Shown here: one piece after another, positions 35,412 to 46,620 of the stretch
Numbering within the stretch: the first letter of the stretch is position 1
How the letters are laid out: each line of letters opens with the position of its first letter
Assembly: GCA_951802425.1 (NCBI GenBank)
Contig: OX637795.1
Coordinates: 2,143,501 to 2,207,500 of the forward strand
Direction: 5' to 3'
Length of the DNA stretch: 64,000 nucleotides
From: Clavaria fumosa
Lineage: Eukaryota; Basidiomycota; Agaricomycetes; Agaricales; Clavariaceae
Notes under the pieces: model-generated
Databases searched by the model: none
Told to the model about the DNA's origin: nothing
Seen by the model: the letters and a program-made list of their open reading frames with translations, nothing else
Position numbers and translations under genes: made by a program

Positions 35412-36412
35412 TGGGTCTCGTCTCCAAAATCCGGCTCCTCAACAGGAGCCCTCTTCTCTCCCTCGAGCAAGTCCAGGCGGTCTCGGAGCAGTGCGATCTC
35501 GTTCTCATAGTCCTCTGCACTACGTACCTGGCTTTCCACGGCGTGGACCTGCGGCCTTGGGATCTGTGGACATGTGTCCTGGAGCTGGCAATCTCTCACC
35601 ATGTGACCAGCTTGGCCACATCGGAAGCAGGTGTGCAACACTCCAGGGGCACAGGCACGATCCACCACCATGGCATCACCGGCATTGGTGGGACGCGGCA
35701 TGGTGGGAGGGGCAGGGGTGCGGGCCAGAGGCTGGGCCAGGAAGGGATGGGGGGCTGGGGCGAAGCGGGTTTGTTGAGGGAGGGGGCGGCTGGTTGCAGG
35801 CAGAGCTGGACGCACAGAGTTCTGCTGTGCGATGACTCCATCGAGGCGATGCTGCTGAGCATCTAGCTTTTCGGCAAGTGCCTTCCACTGCACATAGGTC
35901 TCTGGCATTGGCGAAACACCATAGACCTTTCCCACTAGCCTCCTGCTCAGATTCGACTCCAGCCAATGGACCAGGATGTCCGAATCGGCCACTTCTGTCA
36001 TCCCCGCTCTTCGGAACATCGTTTTGAACTTTGCGAAGAACTCGGGTGCCGTCATGACACCCTGTTTCAACCTTGCAATGTCTGCGAGGGCAGTCGCATG
36101 GTCGTTCAGGTCATCGAACGCTCGCTTCATCTCTTCCACAAATTCTGCCCAGGTTCCAACCTCATTGTTACCCAGGATTTCCTCTCCCTTCACATTTGCC
36201 CATTCTGTGGCAAACCCCTTGCCAGTAATTTTGCTGAGGGTGTAGAGGACCTTTGCCAGGTCCGTGGCATAGATTATCAGATTCGCCATAAACAGGAGGC
36301 AGAGCGACCGGAGGAATGTACGGAAATTTCTTTTTTGCCCATCGAATGGGGCGACGACTAAATCCAGCCTCGTGGCATGGACTTCAGGCGGGGCGACATG
36401 GTCAGCCATCAC
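35408..36412 (-). CDS. G3 Gag with zinc knuckle
   Basis: An open frame of 334 codons. The capsid region carries FRTFLRSLCLLFMANLII, GKGFATEWANVKGEEIL, FFAKFKTMFRRAGMTEV and WLESNLSRRLVGKVYG. After a Pro-rich linker comes the CCHC knuckle CFRCGQAGHMVRDC, then a C-terminal coiled-coil tail (ENEIALLRDRLDLLEGE). Forms the particle that packages element RNA. Intact in this copy, although pol is not. Confidence 0.87.
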   Translation of the reverse strand: MMADHVAPPEVHATRLDLVVAPFDGQKRNFRTFLRSLCLLFMANLIIYATDLAKVLYTLSKITGKGFATEWANVKGEEILGNNEVGTWAEFVEEMKRAFDDLNDHATALADIARLKQGVMTAPEFFAKFKTMFRRAGMTEVADSDILVHWLESNLSRRLVGKVYGVSPMPETYVQWKALAEKLDAQQHRLDGVIAQQNSVRPALPATSRPLPQQTRFAPAPHPFLAQPLARTPAPPTMPRPTNAGDAMVVDRACAPGVLHTCFRCGQAGHMVRDCQLQDTCPQIPRPQVHAVESQVRSAEDYENEIALLRDRLDLLEGEKRAPVEEPDFGDETQ

Positions 36413-37050
36413 AGACCCTGGTGGTGGTGATGGGGTTTCGGGGACGTTGGTAACGGGGGAATCGGGGGGGAGCTGGGCTTGACCCAGTCTCGGACGCAGA
36501 CGCTGTAAATAGAATTCCGGGCCTTGGGCACTCAGGATTTCTTCGATCTCTTAGCAGTCCTGTCCTCTCAGGCTGCTCTCTATGTATCTAGGTACTTATA
36601 GAACTCTTATTCTATAAAACTTGTTGCTAGCGTGGGGCCCGAATGGTGTCCCAGGTGGTCACTCCACAACTCCTAGTGAGTTGCCCGTGTGCCCTTCGGA
36701 CAATGGTCACAGAGCAAGGGCCCTGTCCACTGGACCAGGAAACTACAGAAAAACTATGTATAGGGCCTTTCCGTGCCCTGTACACTACACGATTCACTGG
36801 TACGTAGCTGTAAAGCAAAGTTCCAGGCCTTTGGCACTCGGTGTCTCTTGGGGAGGGTCACAGTAGACTTCCTCCGGGTCTGGTCACGTGTATCTACACA
36901 CAGTAAAAATTTCACACGGTTCTGTTGCACACCGTGGGCAGGGTAAAGAGAAAGAGGATGAGGGGGATAAGCTGTCACAGAGTGTGACAGTTTGAGATAG
37001 GGGTCCAGGCTAGCCGGGTTAGGACACGGGGCTAGGGCGGACAGGGGTTG

Positions 37051-37060
37051 ATGTTAGTAT
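37051..37060 (-). other. G3 candidate self-priming site
   Basis: Minus strand ATACTAACAT, two bases inside the 5' LTR, complementary over 10 nt to LTR bases 37116-37125, which lie 43 nt downstream of the TATA box (37161-37168). Shorter match and longer spacing than in L, G1 and G2. Confidence 0.5.
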
Positions 37061-37062
37061 TG

Positions 37063-37367
37063 TGTCAGACTTAGTCTCACGGTTCACACAACTTAACGTA
37101 AGGTCGATGATGACGATACTAACATAAGGGGAAAAGAGTACAAGTAAGAAAACAACGAGGTATATATAGCGAATGGTTCAGGAGTTGCCGGTGTTCCCAC
37201 GCTCGGACCCCGTGCGTCACGTGATGCGTCCAGGCCCGGGTCACGTGATTTTCCCATTATGTAATCCACCACCCATTCGGGTCACGTGACTCGTCCGCAA
37301 ACTTCCTGCAACTCTTTCGCAATCCTTTCTTGGCCTTTCCGACCTGCTTATGTAAGCGATCCTGACA
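37063..37367 (-). repeat. G3 5' LTR
   Basis: 305-bp copy of 31471-31775, followed by the target duplication GAAAT. TATATATA at 37161-37168 is the likely promoter. Confidence 0.92.
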
Positions 37368-37372
37368 GAAAT

Positions 37373-38508
37373 ACCCTACAGACTTTCACAAAGTGGTATT
37401 CTGCCTGAGCCACATGACGGAAAAATATGCAGCAGAGTGGGCGAACCAAGCCGCAAACGTGTTGTTGGAACCAGGAGGCAAACACATAATCTGGGCCACA
37501 TTCGAAGCTCAGATGAGAGAAACTTTTGCCCCCATTGAAGACCAGGCGTTGGCCGTGCAGGAACTCAACAACTTCCGACAAGTAGGCATGGATGCCACAC
37601 AGTTCTTTCAAAGACTTGAAACCCTCATGAGCCGAGCCGGGTATGAAGAGGATACCCATTGGAACATGATCCATGCTCTGTTGATGAGAGCACTACACCC
37701 GAAGCTCATGGAGAAAATTCTCACATGCGCAGATCAACCCGCTGATTACCAAGCCTTCCGCGTGTTGGCTATACACCTTGACAGACAACATCAACTGCAC
37801 ACAGCAGTACAAAGAGAGATGCGGGCACAAGCAGCACCACGCCCCGTCTGGAACCAACCTGCACAGCGCCAACCCCCGCAGAACCGCTACTGGCGCTCGC
37901 CTCAGTGGCAACCGCAGGCGGTATGGGAAAGGCAGAACCAATGGGGCCCACTGCTCGGACAGCCACAACAGGTACAATGGCAACCACACCCTCAGCAGCA
38001 GCAGCAACAACAACAACAGCAGGCACCACCCCCTGGGCAATGGAATAGACAGGCCCCGCCGGGTACCAGGCAAGGCACCCCGATGGACATGAGCCGAGGA
38101 ACCGGCCCCCGTTGCCCCTTAATTTGCTACAACTGTGGGCAGGTTGGCCACCCTGCCCGACTGTGCCCTGAACCGCCCCAACGCCGTGCCGCCCCTCGAC
38201 AGCATGCAAGACTCGGGAGCGCATTCGAGATGCGCTCCCCCCCCGGATATTATACACCCCCTCTTCTTTCCCCTTACCCTGTTCCTGCATACCCTACTTC
38301 GCACCCGGCCTCCCTCACGTCATTCAATCTGTCGTATGCCGCCTCAACTGCTGGCCAGAATGATTTCGAAGAAATGGAGAACACGATTGTGCAATTGAGA
38401 GATCAATTGCATATCCAACAAAGGCCCAGAGCACCAACACCTGGACCGGAGACGACCGCAACAACGTCAAATGCTGGGGAGCAGGATTTTCAGCAGGGAT
38501 CCGCTTGA
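37373..38508 (+). pseudogene. G2 Gag, C-terminal piece with zinc knuckle
   Basis: Continues the frame from 31470: YPTDFHKVVFCLSHM, KYAAEWANQAANVLLEPGG, capsid motif FFQRLETLMSRAGYEED, ILTCADQPADYQAFRVLA, a Gln/Pro-rich linker with a run of about ten Gln (37996-38022), the CCHC knuckle CYNCGQVGHPARLC and a C-terminal coiled coil (EEMENTIVQLRDQLHIQQ). Open to its stop at 38506-38508; broken only by the G3 insertion. Confidence 0.87.
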
Positions 38509-38728
38509 GTGCTAAAGCTGGATCCTTATATATTGTCCCCACCCATCACCATGTAAAACAGCCTGCGAATGACATGCCACTATTTCCATTGCCAAAGGAG
38601 GCTGAGAGGGCTAAGCACACCCTCAAGGACCTCACCTCTAAGAAACTCCTGGGGTATAATGACGATGTACACTGGGACACTGATCCCACAGAACCACTTA
38701 TGGCAAAGGAGGAGAATGACAACTGGAC

Positions 38729-39103
38729 ATGCCAGGATTTGTAACTACGCTGGACACCAAGGAAACCTACAACATCAAACTATTGGTTGACTCTGGTTGC
38801 ACAATATCGGTTATGGACCTGGAATGGGCCATTGCTAGAAAAATAAATCTCATGAAACTTGAGACCCCTATAATATTCAAAAATATCGATGGGACCATGA
38901 ATGTATCAGGGGCCTTCAAACATTTGGTGGCCCTATGACTTAACATTGGAGGCCATGTCGAAATCAAGCAGTTTCTACTAGGATGAGTTACCGGCCACCT
39001 GGCGATCTTGGGGCACGATTGGCTCTGATACCATAACCCTAGTATCCGATGGTTTGAAAAGTACATCTGCTTTGACAAGTGCAAAAAGAAGGACTGTCAC
39101 ATT
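38729..39103 (+). pseudogene. G2 aspartic protease
   Basis: KLLVDSGCTISVMDLEWAIA is the retropepsin active site and LAILGHDWL the second block. TGA codons at 38936, 38984 and 39026 interrupt it, each where relatives have Arg or another non-stop residue (for example WL-stop-YHNPSI for WLRYHNP). Confidence 0.8.
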
Positions 39104-40519
39104 GTGAATTACAGCTATGGCTTTCGAAACCTACACGATACAGCAAGTGCGCTTGACTGGAAGGGCCTATACCCCCTGGTGTTCGCCGGGAAGACTGGCC
39201 AAAAGCTGCCCAAATCTCTACTGGGAGTCGATTACGAAATCAAATTCAAAAACAACCCCAGTTTCTTACGCTCAAAAGTCTACCTGCTTACCAACAAGGA
39301 AGATGAGGCCTTGAAGGCATGGCTCAAAGAGAATTTAGACAATGGATGCTTAGTATGGGGAGAGTCAGACTATGTTAGCCCCATCTTCTTCAAGGACGAA
39401 GGAGACAAATTGCGACCCATTATCAACTATAAACGGCTCAACTCGTTCTGCATGAAGGACATATACCCGCTACCTAGGATTGACGAAACTGTGGCAAGCC
39501 TAAAGAAGGCCAAGGTGTTCACAAGCGTCGATGTGGAATGGGGCTACTGGAATGTCGCGATGGCCGAATGGGCACAGCACCTTGCCGCAATAATCACCAA
39601 ATATGGCATGGTATGGCCCACCGTCATGCAATTCGGGCTGATGAATGCCCCATCAGTCTTCCAAAGGAGAATGGGCTACATTCTTCATACACTAGTAGCC
39701 ACTGGAAAGGTATTCGTGTACATCGACGACATCCTTGTGGCAACAGAAACGATCGAGGAACACCGACGCTTACTATATGAAGTATTCAAGGTACTCCAAG
39801 AAAATGACCTCTGTGTCCGAGAGTCGAAATGCAAAATAGAACAGTCAGAGGTCATGTTCCTAGGACTGCTGATCTCGGAAGGAAGCATTTGACACTCGCC
39901 CAAAAAATGTAAGGGAATAGCTGACTGGCCCGTACCAAGGAACAAACATGCTCTCCAACATGGAATCGGACTATTAAACTACTTCCGAAGATTTATACAG
40001 GGATTCGCTACCATTGCCAAGCCACTCTATGAACTGTTGAGTGATAACACACCATACATCTGGACAGACTGGCAAGAATGTGCCTGGAGATGTCTCATTG
40101 ACACATTGCAGAGTGATGTGGTATTAGCGATCCCGCAAGACGAAGGCAAGTGGAAAATGGAAGTAGACGCGAGCAACTATGCCACCGGAGGAGTACTATC
40201 ACAACAGCAACCTGATGGTGTCTGGCGACCAGTGGATTTTATTTCAAAAACCTTCTCCCCGGCGGAGATGAACTATGCAACATACGACAAGGAGTTCTTG
40301 GCAATCATCAGAGGACTAGAGGAGTGGCGCCACTACTTATTGGGCACCAAGGACCCTTTTGAAATCCACACAGACCATGCGAACCTTCAATATTTCCAAA
40401 AAAGTCAAAAACTCAACCCTAGACAAACTCGATGGCATTTGAAGCTACAGTGCTTCAATTTCGAAGTGAAGTATAAACCGGGAAAAACAAATATGAAAGC
40501 GGACACACTCTCCCGATGA
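39104..40519 (+). pseudogene. G2 reverse transcriptase-RNase H
   Basis: One frame with two TGA codons (39890 and 40517). RT: LRPIINYKRLNSFCMKDIYP, FTSVDVEWGYWNVAMAE, MQFGLMNAPSVFQRRMGYIL, catalytic FVYIDDILVATE, CKIEQSEVMFLGLLIS, LLNYFRRFIQGFATIAKPL. RNase H: KMEVDASNYATGGVLSQQQ, YDKEFLAIIRGLEEWRHYL, IHTDHANLQYFQK, TNMKADTLSR. Both stops restore Arg if read as CGA (SIRHSP, SRRPDH). RT catalytic Asp residues are intact. Confidence 0.88.
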
Positions 40520-42032
40520 CCAGACCACTGGGAAAGAATGGACAAATACAAAAAGCCTACAGTACAGGTTTTCCCAGCTCACCGCCTTGCCACACTACTA
40601 ATCCCTGAGCCAACAATTGACCAATTGCTTCTGGAGGCACATGCAAACACTATACCACCTAAAACAATGCCCTACGAAAAAGGAGTAGACGGACTCTTCA
40701 GGCATGGAGGAAAGATCTGGGTACCCCGAGACCTGGTACACAAGATCTTGATGGAACTACATGACTCTCCACTTGGAGGGCACCCTGGACCCGAAAAAAC
40801 TTTAGAAAGTGTCACCCGACAGTTTACATGGCCAGGAGCGAAGGAAGACATAACAGAATATGTGGCCAGCTGCGAAAAATGTCAAAGAACAAAACCTGAC
40901 CGAATGAAACAATGCGCACCCCTACATCCACACGCAATACTGCCCTGTCCATGGCACACCATCACTTGGGACCTCATCGGGCCCCTATCGAAGTCCGCTA
41001 CGCACAATGCCATTCTTGTAATATGCGACAAACTCACAAAGATGACCTTGCTGGAGGCCACAGACACGAAGCTCATGGCACTAGGGGCAGCGAAAATCTT
41101 ACAGGATCGAGTGCTTTGCAGTCATGGAGTGCCCTGCAAGGTAATAAGCGACCGAGGATCCCAGTTCATTTCGAACTTCATGGAGGAGTTCTATAACATC
41201 ATTGGCATAAAGGGAAATCCGAGTATGGCCTACCATCCGCAAACCGATGGACAAACGGAAAGAATGAACCAGGAAATAGAAATATACCTGCGCTCATATG
41301 TCGACTTCATGCAAGACGATTGGTCAGATTGGCTGCCCACCGCGGAGTTCGCCCTAAATAACCGACAACACTCCGCCACCAAGTACAGCCCCTTCTTCCT
41401 AAACTATGGCTTCCACCCTCGTATGGGCGACATTAGCCTGCCAAACGTGCCACATGCACTGGAAGCCTGACTTCACTGCAAAATTACAAAAAGCCAGAGA
41501 GAATGCCAAAAAGGCCATGGAAAAAGCTGTGCAATACATGAAAACCGCCTATGATAAACATAAAAACAAAAAAACACTTGACTACAAAAAAGGAAACTTG
41601 GTCTGGTTGGATGCCACTAACCTGAACACCGAACGACCGTCAGAGAAACTCGCTGATAGAAGGGTTGGCCCCTTCGTAGTAATAGAGAAAGTAGGACTGG
41701 CTGCCTACCGACTCAACCTACCGACCACATGGAAGATCCACCCGGTATTCAACAAAGCACTACTCAAGGAAGGCAAGTTCCCTAACCAAACTCCAGATGA
41801 GCGCCCACCTCCCAAGTTGATCGACGACCACCTGCAGCATGAGGTAGAAGAAGTCCTGAAGAGCCGGAAGCACAGGCGCAAACTGCAATACCTGGTAAAA
41901 TGGGCCGGCTACCCCCATGAAGACAACACGTGGGAACCGAAGACAAACCTGAAGGACGCAGCCGAGGCCGTTGCAGACTTCCATCGAAAACACCCTGAAG
42001 CGGCACGTTCTCTCACAGTATCCTTTGCCTGA
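40520..42032 (+). pseudogene. G2 integrase with chromodomain
   Basis: HHCC domain (HDSPLGGHPGPEKTL; CEKCQRTKPD), core (WDLIGPLSKSATHNAILVI, VISDRGSQFISNFMEEFYN, HPQTDGQTERMNQEIEIYL), linker FALNNRQHSATKYSPFFL, then a one-base deletion near 41466 and a second frame with KKGNLVWLDATNLN, GPFVVIEKVGLAAYRLNLP and the chromodomain LQYLVKWAGYPHEDNTWEP, ending at 42030-42032. Confidence 0.87.
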
Positions 42033-42137
42033 GTAATCACACGTTCAGGGTTGAGCACTTAAAAAAGAAAAACTGCAGAATGACTTCATCCACCGAACAC
42101 CCTTCCCCATCCTATAGACATCTCTCTCCTCTCCACC

Positions 42138-42896
42138 ATGCCACCCAACCGTACTCCCCGCCGCGGCTCTCCGGGGCCTCCGTACTTTGCTCGTCGAGCC
42201 GCAGGTTGGCCAAATCGACTGCTGTGCCCACCACCTGCTGAAACCACCTGCCAACGGCCCGTGCTTGACCTGCGACCCAGACCTGACCCGCAAGGCACGC
42301 CACCGGTGCTCCAACACCCACCGTCGTCCCCTGGGACAACTGCTCGTATGCGCCACATCTTGGACGCAGTACAAATCCCCCACACACGTCGGGTACTGGG
42401 ATTGGACCCCCCGCCGCTTATGACAGACGAACCCCCCATGTGGATGCCGCAATTTCGGCAAAACAGAGAACTTTTGGAACCCGAGGACGACGTCTGGCTT
42501 CGCAGGATGGCTGAATGGCTCAGTGTAAGTTTCAGCCATGCCATGTGGACTGAACTACGGGGACTGCAGTTCGAGCAGCAACGGCGTGTCCTCCGCACTT
42601 CCCCCGTCCTCGTTGAGGTATGGGTCAACTCCCAGAGCACAAGATTACGATTCGAGATTCTGCAACCCCCTGAGCCCATCTTGCAAGAAGAGTGGGCCAT
42701 ACACCACAGTCGCACAGGCCCCCCCTGGGTCATACCCATCTCCACCGACGTGATGACCCCGTGGATTGTCCCTACCGACGCCTACGAACACCCTCTCGTA
42801 CCCGATACACATGACACGAGTATCGACCCCCCCACCAAACTCAAGCCACAGACCGAACCGCAACCCTGTGAATGCCAAGAGAGCCCGGAGGCCTAG
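42138..42896 (+). CDS. G2 accessory ORF3 downstream of integrase
   Basis: An uninterrupted 252-codon frame between integrase and the purine tract. The N-terminus is basic and Pro/Arg-rich (MPPNRTPRRGSPGPPYFARR). The middle looks globular (MWMPQFRQNRELLEPEDDVW, RMAEWLSVSFSHAMWTELRG, PVLVEVWVNSQSTRLRFEI). The end is acidic and Thr/Pro-rich (DTHDTSIDPPTKLKPQTEP). No signal peptide or membrane segment, so not an envelope protein. I do not recognise the family. It has no stop codon over 759 bp, while the neighbouring pol has five TGA codons and a frameshift. A sub-genomic or spliced mRNA would be needed to express it. Confidence 0.6.
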   Translation: MPPNRTPRRGSPGPPYFARRAAGWPNRLLCPPPAETTCQRPVLDLRPRPDPQGTPPVLQHPPSSPGTTARMRHILDAVQIPHTRRVLGLDPPPLMTDEPPMWMPQFRQNRELLEPEDDVWLRRMAEWLSVSFSHAMWTELRGLQFEQQRRVLRTSPVLVEVWVNSQSTRLRFEILQPPEPILQEEWAIHHSRTGPPWVIPISTDVMTPWIVPTDAYEHPLVPDTHDTSIDPPTKLKPQTEPQPCECQESPEA

Positions 42897-42922
42897 CGGG
42901 CCCGTCGAGACGCTGGACCACT

Positions 42923-42934
42923 GGGAGGGGATTA
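42923..42934 (+). other. G2 polypurine tract
   Basis: GGGAGGGGATTA directly before the 3' LTR. Confidence 0.75.
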
Positions 42935-43246
42935 TGTTAGACTTTCACCACATCACCCCCCTTTTTCCACTCTTCACACTGTACACATGCCCTTCCCTCT
43001 TACCCATCACATGCCGCATGTTCTCCCCCCTTCTACCTTATCACTATGACTCATGCCGTCCCTCGCTGTCTACATGTGTCGGTTCCCTCTTACCGTGACT
43101 CATACTCTTGTACATATATAAAGTAGCTATGCAAGTAACAACCCCCTCAGGTTGTTACTTCCAATCACTTACTCTTTTGCTCTCATTCGACCGACTCCCA
43201 CCTGAGTTCCTTGAATAACCGAGAGTCAACATGACATTAGTTGACA
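42935..43246 (+). repeat. G2 3' LTR
   Basis: 312-bp copy of 30332-30642, followed by the target duplication CGTCT. Confidence 0.9.
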
Positions 43247-43251
43247 CGTCT

Positions 43252-43756
43252 CGGAACAGATTACACCTATTGGAGACCTAACAGGATCATGGAAGGGTGC
43301 CACAGCTCCCACCAGCCCAGTTACCTCAGTGGTACCCCAGGACTGAACTCGTCATACTGCAGTCATGTTCCTTTCTTTGCTCAATGTAAGCTCCCAATAT
43401 AGCATTTATGGGCCTGAGACCATTTCCTTTCCCAGGCAAGTAAGTGGCCAAGATTTCATCATCAGATGTGGTGATGGTTGGTTGTTGTCTGCTACAGTCA
43501 GTCCCTGGCCCAAGGCCACAAGCTACCCCACCACTGGCACGCTGACCCTCCAGAATGGGCACCCCCACCCAGGGGTCCACAGCCTCAGCAGAAGCGCCAG
43601 GGTTGTCCTGGACCAGTTCATCCCCTGTGACTATTGGTCTCAAAGAGTTGCCACTTAAGGCTCCCAACTAGTCACTTTGTACCTGCCAGCACATCATCAC
43701 ATGATGGTGATTACCAGGGAATTGAATTAACTGAGAATTTATTATGCCCCCTCAGT
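43252..43756. other. Region without a recognised gene
   Basis: Short open frames on both strands with no motif. It may include the body of the SINE that starts at 43833 on the minus strand, but its 3' end is not defined. Confidence 0.45.
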
Positions 43757-43833
43757 GGTTCGAACTTGTGACCCCAATTACAAGCTCAACCTGTGGCCAC
43801 ATGGGACCTTTCTCCCACTGGACCACAGGGCCC
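43757..43833 (-). mobile_element. tRNA-derived SINE head with pol III A and B boxes
   Basis: On the minus strand a tRNA-like start GGGCCCTG leads into an A box TGGTCCAGTGG (43815-43825) and, 47 nt on, a B box GTTCGAACC (within 43757-43767). Both fit the RNA polymerase III internal promoter. The cloverleaf does not pair well in the T arm, so it is a SINE or tRNA relic rather than a working tRNA. It interrupts a gypsy RT relic. Confidence 0.55.
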
Positions 43834-43837
43834 GTGA

Positions 43838-44124
43838 CAACCCTATGTCAATGGTTTGGGACCTGTTATGATGCTGCAACTTTCCAGCACTTCATGAACC
43901 ATGTGCTGCATGAGGAGATTGCAGGAGGACATGCTTGGGCCTATGTTGATGACATCATAGTGTTTGTGGAGGACTTAGCAACACATCAGTACTGGATGGA
44001 TCAGGTCTTACAGAGGTTTCAGGAGAATGGCCTATGCCTCAGACTCAGCAAATGTGAGTTTGAAAAGAACATAATAATCTTCCTGGGCATGAAGGTCTCA
44101 CAACCACCTAGAGCATCCAGCTAA
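43838..44124 (+). pseudogene. Gypsy reverse-transcriptase scrap related to G3
   Basis: QWFGTCYDAATFQHFMNHVL, AGGHAWAYVDDIIVFVEDLA, YWMDQVLQRFQENGLCLRL, SKCEFEKNIIIFLGMKVS: the palm and thumb of an RT close to G3, with the YVDD box intact. Only about 85 codons remain. Confidence 0.78.
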
Positions 44125-45438
44125 GGGTGCAGTGATCTTGTCATCTTGAGTGGTATCAATGCAAAAGGCATCCCACTGGGACACACACACACTACTGCTA
44201 CTGCCTAAGTGGTACACTATGCTAAAGGTTCACAATGTCAGACATAGACTTCTGGGCACTTGATGTGGGATATTATCAGTATCTTCATTCTATCTTCATT
44301 CAGACTTATGACATCTAGCTATCTAGGGATACCAATACAATGATCATGGAGAAACCTGAAAAGCTCTTCCTCACTGTAGTATGAGACACAAGCTTGAAAG
44401 CACCCTAAAACACTGCCAAATATACTTCCATATATGATGGTACCCACCACTGCTTACCCTTCAAGCTATATGTTGCCTCAAGCCTATCAAGACAAACTGC
44501 ACATTCCCTCACTGCCTCCCACACAGAGCCTTGCCTTGCACCATGCAATCTCCCTCTAGCTGTACTGCCTCCAGCTCCCTCAATGCAAGCTCCACCATCC
44601 TATGTTTCATTCCCTGAAATTGCCCCATGGTTGTTGAGCCTGAATGAGCATGCACACTGTAGCAGCCCCAATGTCAACTTCTCCTCACTCAGCAAACCCC
44701 TACCCATGGAATGGATTCTTTCAGATCAATCATCTGGCAAGCAAATTTGTCCCTGTCAACAAATTGTAGAATTACTGCAAACAGACTACAGTATGGTCAT
44801 TCTACTCCTCCAGTATGCCAAGAGGATGTGGAGGCATGCTAGGCAGGTAAACCTTATACAGAGATGTTACATTGTGATAAGTAGTGGTCTGTAGGCATTG
44901 ATAAGCTTTCATTTTAATCACATTTTGCTGATATGTGCTTTGCCTGATGCCAAAGCAGTGAGAATATATATATAATTCTCCTGTCACTCTAATTTTACAA
45001 AATAGTGCTCAGGCATGTGATCATTTTGTGACCATTTTTTTGTGAATTGGTTCAGCTGTTGCCAACTCCAATATCCCAAGAAGAACAAGTCACATTTATT
45101 TATTTGTAAGCTTTCCTGAAAAGGACAATAAAATGCATTCAGAAATATCATGAACAACTCCACAACACTTTTCTATTTTATATTCATCTTCAAAAAACGA
45201 AACTTAGAACTCAGGGTTTGCAAAGACTTCTGCCTGCCTTGCAACACATGCTCGTGTCACCGTCGCAGAGAGGGTAAGTCCTGGAAAATCGATCTGGTGT
45301 TCCCCGCTGGCAGCTTGCTGAGGATGCTGCATTCAAAAAACGTCTCTCTCGCTGCTTAGATTTTCTGCTACGGCAGAATTGTTGGGCGTTTACATGGACA
45401 TACAAAAATGAAACGGAGCGAAAAGAAAAAAAAAGGCT
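44125..45438. other. AT-rich region without a recognised gene
   Basis: No coding motif found on either strand. Probably degraded repeat DNA plus the 3' flank of the calmodulin gene. Confidence 0.5.
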
Positions 45439-46620
45439 TCATTTGCTAAGCATCATCTGTATGGGGTAGGCCATTGAGCATGATTTGTGATAGCGGAACG
45501 AAGGATGAGGGGAAGTACCTTGACAAATTCTGCGGAAAGAGAAACGTTTGTAGATCAGTGATATGTTCTCACCAGGATGTGAAAAGAAGCATTTACCTTC
45601 ATAGTTGATTTGCCCATCGCCTGTGATGTGGAGTGTGTATTAGCTCGACCGCATTCGCGAGAGTAGTTTTCCCGAGAGTAAGGTACGCACCGTCGGTGTC
45701 TGCTTCGCGTATCATCTCGTCTACTTCGCTGTCCGTCAGCTTCTCTCCTGTCGATTGTAGAAGAGAAACGATCGTCATCAAAATGAAATGCGCGCGACGT
45801 GAGAAGGGCTAACTAACCGAGGTTCGTCATGACCTGCACGGACGGGCATGAGCTCAAGTTGAGTAACAAGGAAAACGAAAATAAGAGGAAGAAGAGTAGA
45901 GGCTCACATGCCGCAATTCCGCGGCACTGATGTAGCCGTTGCCGTCTTTGTCAAAGACCTTGAACGCCTCCTTGATCTCTTCCTCGCTGTCTGTGTCTTT
46001 CATCTTGCGCGCCATCATGGTGAGAAACTCGGGGAAGTCGAGGGAGCCGTTGCCATCCGCATCCACCTCGTTGATCATCTGGACGAGCGCGTAATAGTAG
46101 ATAGATGGTGAAGAACATGTTGAGCATGGTGTTTGGGAGAAAGGGAGCGTTGTGCTCACATCTTGGAGCTCTGCCTCGGTGGGGTTCTGGCCTAGGGAGC
46201 GCATGACGGTGCCGAGCTCCTTGGTCGTGATCGTGCCATCACCGTCTAATCGATGCCATCATCAGCCATCGCGGGGCGGTAGTCAAAGCATCAGCGAACA
46301 GTTCGAGAATACAGTGGATGTGGAGGGAAAGATGTTAGGTCCGGAGTGGTGCACACACCTTTGTCAAACAAGGAGAAAGCTTCCTTGAACTCTGCGAGCG
46401 CGCAGTGTGAGTCATTGCCAGGGGCTACAGAAGGTTGGGAGGGGACCGACCTGAGATCTGCTCTGCGAGACGGCGAGGGAAGCGAAGTAGTCGGTTGCCA
46501 GCTCGCAGGATCCGTGGAGCGCAAATGAAACTTACCTTCGGACTACACGATGAACAGGCATAATGGTCAGATCGTCGTTCGATGCCAGCAAACGTAGTTC
46601 GTGCTCACCAGTTGGTCCAT
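45439..46620 (-). CDS. CMD1: Calmodulin, split into 11 exons
   Basis: Exons (minus): 46609-46620, 46536-46542, 46451-46462, 46359-46391, 46160-46245, 45908-46078, 45818-45833, 45691-45747, 45597-45620, 45519-45529, 45439-45456; sizes 12, 7, 12, 33, 86, 171, 16, 57, 24, 11 and 18 nt. All introns are GT-AG, 59-113 nt. The product is 148 residues, exactly the length expected. It has four EF hands: [36 protein letters not shown] and [12 protein letters not shown], and ends MMLSK. It binds four Ca2+ and regulates kinases, calcineurin and other targets. Six exons are 18 nt or less, and no exon holds a complete pair of hands. The phases close at every junction and the protein matches calmodulin throughout, so the small exons are well supported. 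LAS17 lies 302 bp upstream on the same strand. Confidence 0.96.

Larger units (their letters stand above)
31471..37367 (-). mobile_element. Element G3: Ty3/gypsy chromovirus inserted in G2 gag
   Basis: 5897 bp with 305-bp LTRs (31471-31775, 37063-37367) and the duplication GAAAT (31466-31470 and 37368-37372). Read right to left: gag, protease, RT-RNase H, integrase-chromodomain, purine tract. I count about nine LTR differences, all transitions. It is younger than G2. Confidence 0.93.
30332..43246 (+). mobile_element. Element G2: Ty3/gypsy chromovirus with two accessory frames, split by G3
   Basis: LTRs 30332-30642 and 42935-43246, flanked by the duplication CGTCT (30327-30331 and 43247-43251). 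Without G3 the element is about 7.0 kb. Order: primer site, ORF0, gag (cut by G3 at 31470), protease, RT, RNase H, integrase with chromodomain, a second accessory frame, purine tract. Pol stays in one frame from 38729 to about 41466 apart from five TGA codons. The LTRs differ at only a handful of sites, mostly CpG transitions. Confidence 0.92.

Noticed and set aside
42138..42896. Envelope-like protein after G2 integrase
   Set aside because: No signal peptide, hydrophobic fusion segment or membrane anchor; kept only as an unknown accessory frame.
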